From NCBI GenBank assembly GCA_001414485.1, contig LLEY01000122.1, positions 62,001-126,000 on the forward strand: 64,000 bases of DNA, written 5' to 3'. How positions within the stretch are numbered: position 1 is the stretch's first letter; each line of letters opens with the position of its first letter. The position numbers were made by a program, and so were the translations under genes. Shown here in pieces: positions 33,896 to 46,672 of the stretch. Under the pieces are notes generated by a model. It did not search any database and was not told the origin of the DNA. It saw nothing but the letters and a program-made list of their open reading frames with translations. The DNA comes from Calycina herbarum. Its lineage: Eukaryota; Ascomycota; Leotiomycetes; Helotiales; Pezizellaceae.

Positions 33896-36800
33896 CTAAA
33901 ACTAAACTTATACTCTTACCTAGGAAGGTATATAAATATTCTAAAATAGACAACGCTATTTATAAACGAAAGTATATATATTTACCTTATAACAAATCCC
34001 TTTGTATATAGTAATAAGTTACGACGCTTCTCTCTTAGCTAGCTTAATAAGCTATTAGACGAAGAGCCTTTACCTTTATCCTTACTACCTACTATTAATA
34101 CTAGCTCTCGAAAGACTAAGACCTCTTTCTAAGCTATAGTACTACTACCTCTTTCTACTAGTAAGGCTACTACTAGCTCTTCTATAGTAGTAACTAAGTT
34201 ACCTTCTTCTCTTTCCGTCGATAATACCTTATAATAAATCCTTTAAACGATAACTACTCTTATAGATAAGGTCTACTACCTTAAAGTTAATACTAGATCT
34301 AGATCTACCTCTTAAGTAGTAGAAATATATATACGTCGTAAATATACCTCTATAGAGCTAAAAGCTGAAAAGGTTACCTAATCTACTCCTACTACCTAGT
34401 CTTCTAAGAAGACTAGTAAAGTAGAGAATCTACGTACGTTTATAATAGAAGACGACTAGATTACGTACGATACCTAGAAGACTGAAATTATAGCAAAGCT
34501 ATATATTAATACTAACTACTTCGAATCTAAGGAGACAAAGATAAACCTGGTATATCGCGCTACTACTAGCTAAGCACGTGATTATATTTACCTAAAATAT
34601 AAGTTTAATACTAACAACTGATTTACTACTTATAATAAGATACTAGCTTACTTCTATAATATTATAGTTAGTCTATACGTTTGTAATAAGACTTATAAGA
34701 AGTACTAAGAGCTACGAATAGCTCGAGAGACGTTCTACGAGTTTTAAGCAAAGTTCTAGAAGCTAGTAGACGAGTCTAGGGCTCTAAAGTAAGATAGAAT
34801 TAACAACCTTTTTAACAAGTTAACTATTAACCTCTAATAAGCCTTTATAGTTATTAGACTTTAAGCTAAGAGAGATATAGACCTCTTTTATACTCTTATT
34901 AGTAGCGTCGACAACGACCTATAAGATATTATAGAAGAAAAGACTAGAAAGCGTATAAGTAAGTATCTATCTACTATAGCTATAAATACAGCTACAGCTA
35001 TACGTTCTCTAGAAATTCCTACTTACGTAGCTAGTATTTACCTCTCTACTAACACGTATTATAACTATAGAGAAGTCGGCTATTATATCAAGTCCTGCCT
35101 ATAGCTAAGAGTCTATAAGAAGGTAGACTTAAGCAAGCTAGAGAAGGAAGAAGAAGCTAGATCTAAGTCGGGAAACGACTATACCTAAGAGAAGACTCTA
35201 TCTTAAGTAAATATAGGATTAATCTCTCTAAGATTAATCTATAGTTATTAGTTAGTAGAAAAGCGTTTACTTTACCTAGTATAATAACAATTAATAGATA
35301 TAATATATAAACTACTGCTCTTAGTAACCGTAGAGTAAATATATTCTCTTTTATAGACGTCTAATTCGGCTACGACTTAGCGAAGTTCTATAATCTTAAA
35401 ATAAAAAGACTTTCTATATCTATAAAGATTCGCGGATATAATAGAGAGATTAGTAGAGAAGCTACTTACTACCTCCTCTCTAATTACGTATTAGATAGCT
35501 ATAAATTCTTTAATATACTCTTTATTCTACTAGACCTAGGGTTATACGACGTTATCCTCGGCTGAAAATTCTTTGAATACTTTTATATTAATATCGACGT
35601 AACTTATCGAAAGTTACTCTAGCTAGAAGAACTTAAGCCTTACTTCTCTACTTAGTAGCCTATCTCTCTCTTGTATAAAGCTATTCGTTCTAAGGACTCT
35701 ACGCTCTTTTACTAGAATTAGGTAGACGCTCGTAACCTTGTAATAGAAACGGACGAATTATAGAGACAAAATAGCTAATCTATTCTAGAACTTAGTATAA
35801 TAGAATATCTAGAATACGTATCTATAATCCGCGAAAGTAACTACTAGTCTTCTATATAAGTATAATACTAGATATAAAACAGGAGCTCGAGGGATTATCT
35901 AAGAAAGTACTTACCCTAGTCTATTAATAAAAGCTCTTTCTAAAGTAAGAACCTTCTACGATAATTAATATCTCTACTATATCCGCGGTAGGAATATACT
36001 ACTATTTACTTTAGAAAGATAGTAAGATGTTTACTACTAGCTTATACGAGATTAATAGTATTATAGCTAGACGAGAAGAGGATCGTATAGTAATACTAGA
36101 GGTTCTAGAGAAGTACGTAGATTTTATAGACGTATTCTTAAAGAAAGCTTTAAATACTCTACTATCTTACTAATATTATAACTATAAAATACAGCTAGAA
36201 GGAACAGATACTCTTAGATATTCTCTACTATATAAGATGTCGACTAAAGAGCTACTTACTAGAAAGGAATATATCTTAGATAATCTTTATAAGAGATTTA
36301 TAGAGTATAGCTAGTTCTCTTTTACTACTCTAGTACTATTTATTAAGAAAGTAGACAGAAGATTACGCTTTTATATTAACTTTTAGAAGCTTAATAACCT
36401 TACTTAAAAAGACTACTATCTACTTCCTTTTATTAATAAAACGCTAGCTTATATTAGTTAAGCTCGTATCTTTATAAAACTCGATATCTATTAAGCTTTC
36501 TATTATATACGAATAGATTCTAATTCTAAAGAAATAACTACTTTCTATATATATTATAGAACGTATAAGTATAAGGTTCTACTCTTTAGACTTATAAATA
36601 GACTATCTACGTACTAGTAGTATATAAACGATATACTTTTCAACTATTTAAACGATTTCTACTCTACTTACTTAGACGATATTCTTATCTATTCTTCGAA
36701 TATATTAGAGTACGAGGAATATATATAAAAAGTCCTCTAGTAACTACGAGATACTAGCTTATAAGTAGATATTAAGAAATACGAATTTAACGTTAAGAAG

Positions 36801-37016
36801 ATAAAATACCTTAGCTTTATTATTAAGACTAATAGTATTAAAGTAGATCTAGAAAAAGTTATAGTAGTCTAGAATTAGTAAGTACTAGATATAGTAAAAG
36901 GCGTTTAGAGCTTCCTAGGCTTTTATAACTTCTACTAGAGGTTTATATAGAATTATAGAATTATTACAAAACCACTTATACGCCTTATAAAGGATAACGT
37001 ACTCTTTAACTTCGAC
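33896..37016 (+). pseudogene. Gypsy element C gag-pol remnant, truncated by the copia insertion
   Basis: Gag (about 34000-35200), a retropepsin-like domain (SFIDV, then TAG, FGYDLAKFY, near 35340-35600) and reverse transcriptase (about 36250-36900) with a well-kept active site YLDDILIYSSN near 36675-36710. It ends at LIKDNVLFNF (about 37010), the start of RNase H. RNase H and the integrase zinc region are missing here and are not found on the other side of the copia element either. Confidence 0.85.
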
Positions 37017-37165
37017 TGTCGGTATAATCAGAGTGAATAGCACTCCACGTGACCTTCTCGCTTAAGGTCTATTTAAGTAGTTAGAGCAGCTAACTTTGCT
37101 CTATATATACGAACGATAATATACTCTTTTTATATTATACTATTGGCTACCAAGTCATACCAACA
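37017..37165 (+). repeat. 5' LTR of the copia element
   Basis: About 149 bp, lightly mutated compared with the 3' copy. Contains CTCCACGTGACC and the TATA-like CTCTATATATACG. Confidence 0.8.
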
Positions 37166-37620
37166 CTAATCAGTGTCGCGCGCGTAGATCAGAAAAACTA
37201 GCTATACGTATCGCGGTTCTCGGAATCGTAAGCTTACGTACAGTTACGTAGTTGTGCAAAGTAGACTCCTCTTCTCAGAAGAGACTCCTTCTACTGGTTA
37301 CACCCCTGACAATACCACTGCAAACTCTTGGAGTTGTAGTACAGTTACAACAACCTTGCAACCTCTCCGAATTGCAACACCCTTACAACAACCTTGCAAC
37401 CTCTTCGAATTGTAATACAACCTTACAACCTTGCAACCTCTTCGACTTACAATACCACCCTACTTGCAAACGCTCTTACGACCGCTCTTGAACCCTTTAG
37501 AACGGCTATTGTACAAGGACAATTCACCCGATTTTTAATGACTTATAAGCATCAAAAGAGTGACTCACACAAAAACAAAATTACGAAACAAGATTACGAC
37601 GTACTATTCACCTAGTATAA
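37166..37620 (+). repeat. Copia leader with about 45 bp tandem repeats
   Basis: Three imperfect units containing AACCTTGCAACCTCTTCGA lie between about 37340 and 37450. CA dinucleotides are frequent here, unlike the rest of the block, so this patch escaped most RIP. The ORFs over it (37252-37615) look like products of the repeat rather than genes. Confidence 0.6.
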
Positions 37621-39613
37621 GACAAGATATCATCTACTACTTTAAGCACCAACAACTTCGTCGACACTACCGACACCATAGCACCACTACCACAGTAGGT
37701 TGAAGACAAGGAAGCCACGGCCTACATAAACACAAAGTTAGAGGAATACGATGTCGATGATATATATAACGATTATCTCTAGGAGATATATCGTATAGAC
37801 TTTAACGACTAGCTAGAAACGAAGTTCGTAAACATAGGAAGAAGTACTCTTATTAAGATACGTAAGTTGCTATATAATCGAGGTGTATAAGTAGAGATAG
37901 ATAGACACAAGGCTATTATATCAAAGGCACTTTATAATACGGCTTAAGAACTTATAAAACCTAAATAGGTAATCTAAGAATTAAGAGACTAAGTATACAA
38001 GTTAGAGACTTAATCTAAAGAGATAGTAGCGAGATATAAGTATCTTGAAGAACACTCTAACCGATTCCCTAAACTTCTTCTAGAATACTAGAATCCTTCT
38101 ACTTCGAGTACTACTTTAAACGCTTTTATAAGTAATATTCCTATCTCTATAACTCTACCAGCAGTAGCTCTTACAACTCCACCGGCAGCTTTTACTACCT
38201 AGAACGCTTTTACAACCTAGAACGCTCTTATAAGCTAACCAGCTATAGGCAGCTATTCTAGCGATAGCTAGATAGGCAACCCTGCCTTTACACTTAGCAA
38301 CCTTATAAAGTTATACTCGGACGAACAAAAGTATAATAGTAAGAGAGACAACTTCAAGCTTAAGTCTAGAATATTCAAGGATATATATAACCGTTGTAGT
38401 ATACTACCTTTAGTATATAATCTTACCTTCTCGATTATACTTAAGAGTTAGATATTAAACCACTTTTACACAAGTGTCTTTAAGAAAGGAACTAATTAGT
38501 CGTACGACGTTCTTTCTACTGCTATCTAGTTATATTTTAAGGATAAGCTATACTCTAGAGAGTAATCTTCTAAGTAGAATCGTATTATATTCTTACGTAA
38601 GAAAGCTAAGGCGGAATATTCGGAAAAGACACCTAGCTAGTGCTTTAAGAAGATATTATCTAAATTAGAAGAACTTCGCTATAGACTTCTTAAGAATATA
38701 TAAAGCGATAGATAATTAGCTAATAAGCTGCTTATTATATATAAGGAAGCACTAGAATACCGAAGTATATACTCGATCTTACTATAAAACTCGTTACTTC
38801 AAAGTACTATTACTCTTTTAAGAAGCTCTATTCGTAATTACGAAGTAAGCTATAATATCTTAAATACTAAGACTTTAATAACCGATCGTTACTTCTATAA
38901 GTATAACAATTCTAGTAACTCTTATAACTACTACTAGTATAAATCTAGAAAGAATAATAAGTATTATATATATAGAAAGGAAGGCCACCGATCCTAGAAC
39001 TATACTTAAGAAGAGTAGAATCGTTACTTTACTAAATAGCAAAAGAGTAATAAAGACAGCTTCTATAGAAAAGACAGTAGATTTGTTAAGAAGATCTACT
39101 ATACTTATATTACTAATATTAAACGTACAGAAGAGGAAGATATATCTAAAACACTCTAGACGATTATAATAGATTATATAAGTAATTCTAATAGAGAAGT
39201 TATCTACTACTTAATTACTTCTATTAGATATATCGATAATTCGAGCGCCTAGACCCTTACTACTAGTTTAATAAACTTAGTATAAAATCACGCTTTTAGT
39301 AGATTTATTCCACTGCTAATTCTAGATACTACGTTCTATAAATTTATAGAAGAAGTATTTACGTCTACTACTAAGAAATACGTACGAGACTACTTCTTTA
39401 GAGTTATAATCGATACCGGTATAGGAGGAAAGTTAAGTATAGAATACGAATAATACCTAGCGTACGCTAAACACGTCTAAAATATCTCTATTAACGAAAG
39501 CACTAAAGGCTAGATTAGTATATAATTTAGTAAAGGCTACGTATTCTCTCTAGGATCGATTACGATTAGTATACTAATCGGCTATATAGAATTCTATATT
39601 ATATATTTAGATA
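37621..39613 (+). pseudogene. Copia gag and protease remnant
   Basis: Gag reading (about 37700-39100) with a decayed CCHC knuckle (RKEGHRS near 38970), then a protease-like region (FFRVIIDTGIGGKLSIEYE near 39400; DTG kept) running to EFYIIYLD, where the pogo transposon enters at 39614. Stops replace many Gln/Trp codons. Confidence 0.82.
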
Positions 39614-41474
39614 ACGTAGTATACTAGGACCTTGTAATTATTAGAACCTTGTGAATTTTTTCCTACTCTACTACTTTAAAATATAATAAAACTACTATAA
39701 TATATTAAATTAATTAAAACTACTCGGAATCTAATAAACTAGATATATCTACAACTTCTTAATACGTCTACGTATTATAACTAGTTTTTCTATAAGTGCT
39801 ATAACGTTACTAAGTTATTTATCCTTTATCTTCTCTACTCTCTCTAGAACGCTTATTACGTTAAATCTACTTCTTTATATTCTTCTACGCTAATCCGTCC
39901 TATATATCCTCTATAGTAAGTATACCTCCTTCTTAGATATAGGTATTTTTAGCTCTCTAGTATTTACTAAGAGCTTTATTTACTATTCGAAGTATATAGA
40001 CCTTAGCTAATAAGAGAGTTACTTTATAAGCTAATCGCTCTATACCTTTTACTAATAAAGCGATTGTCTAGAAAATAGGTATTAGTAAGCTTCTTTAGTA
40101 ATAAGTAATATAATCTTTAATAAGAGTTGATTATAAAAGAGCTTTAGAAGGGTTATAAGGAGTCTAGGAGACCTAAGGGGTAGCGTTAGTAGAGGGGGGT
40201 CTAGTAGGTATAGGAGTCTATAACTTAATATTAAGCTTTAAGATTATAGTCTAGGGTTCTAGAAGCACTAGACCAGCTTTATAGAACCTAGCTTTAGCGT
40301 TTTAGGTTATTATTAACTAGTTATAGGCTATATAAAACGTAAAAAAGAACTTAACCTTAGTAATATAGTTTATATAAGCTTTAATAAAAGTCTTAATTTA
40401 ACGCTTATATATATGTTTAAGAATACTAAAACACCTAACGTCGAATAGCTAGGTTAGATAAGATAAATAAGAAGGTAGGTAAAGAGTAATAATATTATAT
40501 AACTTATAATACTCTTAGAATACTACTGATTTATAACTCTTATATCTATCTAGAACTAATATTTAATATAGCTCTTTTATATAACTACGAGTATACTTAT
40601 TAAAGTATTCTAGTTATTCTAAGCCTATCTTATTATTAGTCTATTTATTACTAGTTAGTTTAATAACCTAGTTATTAGGAAGACCGCTCTTAGTATACTA
40701 ACTAGTAAGGTGATTTTTCTCTTAAACTACTAAGAATAGAGAGATACTTAAACCCTCTTTATTAATATAGACAATTACTATAACCTATTCCTAATTACCT
40801 AGCTAGACAGCCTTGCCTCTGCTACGTCGATTAGTACGTATAATAACTATTCTAGCGTAGATAACACCTATTATAAAACCAGTCTTATCAAAGTTATAGA
40901 AATCGCAGTCTTAGATCCTATATTTCGCCTATATATTCTCTACTAGTCGAAACCACGTGCTAATTAGCTTAGGATCTTCGTATAAGGCTCTTTAGAAATC
41001 GTAAACGCGATTAAAACACGTCTTTAGTTCTAGACGTCGTTATATAAATCGTTATACCTAGTTCTTTCTAACGTGTTATCCTCTATATAACTTAAGTATA
41101 TAATTTACTATATCTTCTATACTACCTAGCTAGGGCGCAAATCCTCTTATATCTAGATTAAGTATATTTTAAATAATTACCTCCTCTTCTATTATAGTTA
41201 TTTTATAATTTACTAGCCAGCGTTCGCTAAGAGTAGTTCGACTAGCTATTCTATTAATAAGTATAGAATAAGAGACTCTGTATAGCTTCGTAGCTTTACT
41301 ACGGTTTATTCGTTTAGATAATCTAATAGCTTCTATAGCTAGGATAATTCGAGCTTCTTAGGTTTAAGATTCTATTAGATAGTTATTAAGAAAACGCGTA
41401 TTAAAGTTAAAGGTAGTAGAGTAGAGAAAAAATTCATAAGATCCTAATAATCACGAGGTCCTGGTATACTACGT
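39614..41474 (-). mobile_element. pogo/Fot1-type transposon, 1861 bp, inside the copia element
   Basis: Inverted ends start ACGTAGTATAC with TA duplications at 39612-39613 and 41475-41476. Removing it plus one TA rejoins the copia reading as EFYIIYLDILFIIYINDIDR, in frame. The length fits Fot1-type elements. It is a longer relative of the element at 3196-4695. Confidence 0.9.
39700..41400 (-). pseudogene. Fot1/pogo transposase remnant in the copia element
   Basis: The reverse strand shows the helix-turn-helix (ARIILAIEAIRLSKRINRSK near 41350-41290), a second DNA-binding domain and the DDE_1 start (CDFYNFDKTGFI near 40905-40870; Glu of NFDET changed to Lys). Interrupted by RIP stops. Boundaries are approximate. 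Confidence 0.8.
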
Positions 41475-41476
41475 TA

Positions 41477-44400
41477 TACTATTTATTATATATATTAACG
41501 ATATAGACCGTTTATACGTCTCGCTTAATAACCTCTAGAACGTCCTTGTTTAAGAAGATAGAAAGAGTTAGAAAGTAGAACGTTTTAGAATTATACGACG
41601 ATTTAGACACCTCTTTCTACTCTAGAATAAGGCTGTATATAACCTTATATAAGAATCCCTATATTATCTTATAGATGTTAATATTAGACGCCTTTATAAG
41701 CGCTTTGGTTACCTATCTATACTACGCTTATAGCGTATACTCGAGCGTGCCGGTTACGACATCGAGTAAGATATTCTATAATATCTTACTAAATACTATA
41801 AGTATTATTAAAAGCATAGAAAGTCACTTAGCCGATTTAAATTTACGTTCTACGACGATATTAAGTTTAATTATAATATAATTATAGATGTCTTCTTTTT
41901 AGAAGAGAAACCTATATTATATATTATAGATTAAGAAACTCGATACTAATCTAGAGAGTTTCTACTAGATATAAGTATAAAGAGTGTCCAGGAGATCTTC
42001 TAAAAGAGTTAGATTAACACCTATTTAAGACCTCCCGGCTATGTTACTATAGACGCTAGAAAGAACTTCGTTATAAAGGAATTTAAGAGATATACTAATT
42101 CTATGAGAATTAAAGTTAAAACCGTACTAGTAGAAGTATATAACTCTATTAGTATAGTAGAACGATACTATAGACTGATTCGCTATATTTACTTAATTAT
42201 CTAGGAATAACAACCTAGTCTTATAAAAGCCTCCGCTCTCTAAATAGCTTTTAAAGCTATTAATAATATAGTAGGACCTAACGGTTTAGTACCTACTTTA
42301 CTTGTTTATAGTACCTACCTCTATATAGCCGAGAATAATACTCTTTTATATATAATTTCCTAGAGATCTAAGATATATAAGAAGGCTACTAAGGAAGTAT
42401 ATAAGTTACTTACTAAGCGATAAGTTAACGATGCTCTTAATACTTAGAATAGTCTCTTATCTAGCGGAATTAAGGAATTACTACTAAACTCTAAAGTACT
42501 CGTCTAACGTAAGTATAAAAAGTACTAGACCGGCTTCTTTTTATTATAAGAAATCGAAAATAAGAACTGTATCGTATTACTACTAAGTGGTCTTATAAGA
42601 TTTAGATCTATAGTAGTAAAGCTATACTTCGAAGAAGTCTTTAAAGACTCTAGAACAGCACCGGCGGTTAGAGATATTTCTAGAACGACACTGTTATTTA
42701 AGATAATACTATAATCCTAAGAAACAAGCTTTAAGAGAAGCCTTAATCCTACCTACGAACTCGATACTAACTTCACTAGTCGCAAGTCTAATAATAAGAT
42801 AACCTTACCGATTCTCTAGAATCGACAATAGAACCAGTTTAGAAGCGTAGACGAGGAAGACTACGAAAGCACCTAAGACTATAAAATAAGCCTTTCGAGA
42901 CCCTGTTTTAAGAGATAGACGCTTTTATTAATAAAACTAAGAGCTACGTTACTATTAGTAATATCGAGACTTTCTTCTCTTCTATTAAAAAGGAACACGA
43001 TATTAAAGTATTCGTAGCTAATAATAGTATAATATACGTCGAGTTATAATAGAAGGAAGTTAATAGACTAACTGATTAAGATGTCTTTAAAATCGTTACC
43101 TAAGATAACCTACCTTCTAACGCTAGAATCTTTAGATTATAGTTCGTAGATAATATCAAATTTAAAAGTATAACACTTGCTTTTATAAAGTCAAGACTAG
43201 TTATCTAAGTATATAATAATAATAGAAAGTCCTTAGTTCTTACCTAGGTCTCTACTATCTAAAGAGTAAGTTAGAGAATTATTCTTATACTTATAATAGT
43301 ATACCCGGATTTACGAGTTTATATTCGGGATATTATATAAGTATACACCTAGTTACTTATAGAACTAAATCGAAAGTTCTTTATATATCTACTAAAGAGA
43401 TATCTATAGTAGAAAGATATATTCTTTAAAGTTATTAAGCTATTATATAGTATTCTAGAAGCTAGAAACTACTGGTTTATAACGTACTATAAATACTATA
43501 CTACGAAGCTTATAATAGAATAATCCACTTTCGACCCCTGTCTTTTATATACTAAACGATTAGATAGACCTTTTAGAGTAGTAGGACTTTAAACAGATAA
43601 TACTCTTATACTTATAAACGATACTTTTATAGCTAAGAAAGAAAGTACTATTAAGAAAGCCGGATTTATATTAAAGAATAGATAAGAACTTACTATTATC
43701 TATCTAATCTAGTTTAATAGAGGGCTAATTAGTAAGTATATAGATAGCTTATTTACGCTTACCTAGGATTATATAAAGCACTTGAAATTAATATAAAAGG
43801 TACTAGTAGAGATATCTAATACTAAAGACACTTCTTATATAGTATCTACTAAGGATTAATATATTACTTAGCGTACTCGTAGAGCATATTTAGTAACAGT
43901 GTTCTAGCTAGAAGCAGTATTCGATTTATTATATACTACCTAGATAACTAATCTATAAGAAGTCGATATTAGCTTTCTTAATAAGCGAATTTAATAGCAA
44001 ATCGACAATGCTATAAGAGGGCTTAAATATATTAAATTAGACTAAAACTCACTTAAATTATATACCTTTATAGATAGCTCTTTTGCGAATAATAAGAACT
44101 TATTATTATAAATTAGATATGTTATAGTACTTATAGACAAGGATAATAATACTAATATTTTATATTAGTCTTCTACCAAGTATAAAAGAGTTACTTACAG
44201 CGTTTTAGTCTTAGAATTATATATAATAAGCTCTGGATTTAATACTACTGCTTCTATTAAATCAACCTTAGAAAGTATCTTAGGCTTTAAGGTCCCGCTT
44301 ATTATATATACTAATTCGAAGTCTATTTACGAATATATAGCCAAATTAGACACTACTAAGAAGAAGCGCTTAATAATTAACGTTATATACTTACGAGAAG

Positions 44401-44570
44401 TATATAAGTTAAGAGAGATCGACGAAATTAAGTAGATCGATAGTAAGAGTAATCTAGTAGATACTATAACTAAGAAGGATTATTATAACGCTCTATAAAA
44501 GCTAATCGATACTAGTAAGCTAGATATTAAGCTTATAGAATAGATAGAACGGAATAAGAGATAATAAGAC
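41477..44570 (+). pseudogene. Copia integrase, reverse transcriptase and RNase H remnant
   Basis: The reading continues with a GAG-pre-integrase region (YKRFGYLSIRTLI), integrase core (YIIDxETRY; TIDARKNFVIKEFKRY near 42050-42090; SISIVERYYR; PNGLVPTLLVY near 42280), then copia-type reverse transcriptase (LQTDDTLIL region near 43590) and RNase H (TDSKSLY-like NSKSIYEY near 44310; KLDTTKKKRLIINVIYLREVYKLREI). Many Trp/Gln codons are stops. Confidence 0.85.
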
Positions 44571-44691
44571 CTCTGAATAGAACGCTCTTATTAGTCGAGA
44601 ATATAGAATAGAGAGCTATAATTAGCTAGATAAGATAAGAGATTTTAATAATTTTTAAGTAGTAACTTCCACTGTTTTAAAGAAGTGCTAG

Positions 44692-44841
44692 TGTTAGTAT
44701 AATAATAAGCGAGTAGCGCTTCACGTGACCTTCTCGCTTAAGGTCTATTTAAGTAGACAGAGCAGCTAACTTTGCTTTATATATACGAACGATAATATAC
44801 TCTTTTTATATTATACTATTAGCTACTAAGTTATACTAATA
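44692..44841 (+). repeat. 3' LTR of the copia element
   Basis: About 150 bp, aligned to 37017-37165. CACGTGACCTTCTCGC and the TATA region are kept. The last bases TACTAATA correspond to TACCAACA in the 5' copy, a RIP-type change. Confidence 0.8.
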
Positions 44842-45331
44842 CTTAGAGAGATATATAATAAGGATTCCTAAAGCCTCTACTAGTTTTAAACTAAATCTAG
44901 AGTAAAATTTTAATAGACTTTATAGTTAAGCTCTTAGAAAGTAATAGATATATAAATATAGTTATAATTATAAATAGACTAGAAAAAGAAATAATCTATA
45001 ATAGTCTTAAGAATATTATAGTTAAAACAGTTACTAGATAGTTCGTTTAAACCTTCTACTAAAGACACTATCTACTAAAAGTAATAGTATCTAATTAAGA
45101 AACGTAGTTTATAAGTTATCTCTAGACGAGAGTATACTCTCTCTTAGAAATTATATAACGACTTTCTATAGCTTTTTACCTAGAAATAGACAGATCTATA
45201 GAATAAATAAACCAGATAGTAGAAACCTATCTACGAGTATTTATAGATAATACTTAAGACAACTAGGAAGAGCTACTACTATTTACTAAATTAGTAATTA
45301 AGAATTAAATAGTATCAGCTACGAAAGTAAG

Positions 45332-45795
45332 TGTTACGAATTATAGCTACGTAGTAAGTAGTCTAGACAGCGTTCTAATAGAATAAGATATAACATCTAG
45401 GAAAGGAAGATAACATAGAAGGAAATTAGTAATATAGAAGGCATTTAAGGGTTTCAGAATCTCACTGTTATAAGACTGTTGGAAGTCACGTGTGGTTATG
45501 TGACGTGATCGCTTACATCGCTCTAGTCGCTCTAATCGCGAGCGACGCGAGCGATATAAGCGATAGAAGCGATATACTTAGAGAACGAAGGTTCTATATA
45601 AGACTAGTACGTCTGCTATTAGATAGAAGCTTCGTACTTAACTTTAGTTATTAATCTTATTATCTTATTTAATATTTTTAATATAAGTAACGAGTTTACT
45701 TCTAAGTAAATAAACCGGCGTATCTATACTTCTTATCTATATACTAACCTTCGAGACTTAGTTACCTTTGTTTAGTTCGTTTAAGTTTCGTTATA
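45332..45795 (+). repeat. Solo LTR, 464 bp, with TSD GTAAG
   Basis: Starts TGTTACGAATTATAG, ends GTTTCGTTATA, flanked by GTAAG at 45327-45331 and 45796-45800. It contains ATCGC/GCGAT short repeats and GTCACGTGTGG. Same family as 6320-6782 but less mutated. Confidence 0.92.
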
Positions 45796-46140
45796 GTAAG
45801 CTCTTTCTTTCTTAAATATAGATATTATACTAAACCTCTAGATATCTAATATAAGCTCTTAGACAAAGTTATACTACGATTACTAATTTAGAAAGCTAAT
45901 ATAATTATACGAAAGCTTAAAGAAGTATAGGAATAGACATAGTTAGTAATAGCTACTATATAGTAGATAATAGAAGACGTTATAAACAGAAGAAGATAAT
46001 AAGTACTAAGCTTTAAAGTTAGAGACAAAGTCTAGCTAAACTTATAAAACGTTTATATAATAAGAAAGTTAAAGAAGCTTAATACGAAGTAAGCTAAGTA
46101 TATAGTACTAGAAGTAATTAGAATATATAGTTATTACTTA

Positions 46141-46382
46141 TATTAGAACTTATAGTAAATGCTAATAAATTAAACTATAGAGGTGTCTATATATAAGAAG
46201 ATTCGATTATTCTTTCTAAGCTAGAGTCCTTACTAACTTATATACTTAGACTACTTATTCTAGAGTGTTCTACTAAGAGTACTCTCGAAGGTTCTGTTAT
46301 GTCTATGCGTTGCTAAGCGAGGTCACGTGAATACGTCGCTGGAGTACTCCGAGACTTTATTCTACGAGTGTAACTCTTAACA
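46141..46382 (-). repeat. Solo LTR of gypsy family A (242 bp form), TSD ACTTA
   Basis: Flanked by ACTTA at 46136-46140 and 46383-46387. Starts TATTAGAACTTATAG, ends AACTCTTAACA and keeps GGTCACGTGA. It sits in gypsy element B, so family A was active after element B inserted. Confidence 0.92.
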
Positions 46383-46672
46383 ACTTAGATATACCTTCTA
46401 GAATCTACGACGTATTCTACTTCTAGCTTTTATAGCTAGTCTTAAACAACCTACTAAGTTAAGTTTAAGACGACGATTAACCTAGACCTGAGATTCTTAA
46501 AGACGACTAAGAATACGTAGTAGAAGCGATTCTTAATAAACGAAAAGGACGAAGACGTACTAGTAAGCTACTTATAAAGTAGAAGAGATATACTAGGCTA
46601 ACCTAGGAATCTTAAGACGCTTTTAAAGATACGAAGACTTATAACCTCTAGAGAAATAGAGAGAGAGAGTAA

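Larger units (their letters stand above)
37017..44841 (+). mobile_element. Ty1/copia-type retrotransposon, about 7.8 kb, carrying a pogo transposon
   Basis: LTRs of about 150 bp (37017-37165 and 44692-44841) start TGTCGG/TGTTAG and share CACGTGACCTTCTCGC and CTATTGGCTAC/CTATTAGCTAC. Between them the order is gag with zinc knuckle, protease, integrase, then reverse transcriptase/RNase H, the copia order. No matching 5 bp duplication is seen (TCGAC left, CTTAG right), and the gypsy sequences on the two sides do not join, so a deletion or recombination touched one end. Net 5.96 kb without the pogo element. Confidence 0.88.
44842..46672 (+). pseudogene. Gypsy element B integrase and chromodomain remnant, split by two solo LTRs
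   Basis: Integrase core starts SKILIDFIVKLLES (near 44915), runs to FTKLVIKN and SATKVS (about 45330), resumes SFFLKYRYYTKPLD at 45801, continues to the RDKVWLNL region (about 46020-46050), then resumes after the second solo LTR at 46383. The end is a clear chromodomain (EYVVEAILN, RRRTSKLLIK, then TAG for Trp, KRYTRLT) at about 46500-46670. Removing both LTRs with one copy of each duplication restores the frame. The upstream pol is missing. Confidence 0.88.

Noticed and set aside
37252..37615. ORFs of 73-79 codons in the copia leader
   Set aside because: They result from the tandem repeats and lie before gag.
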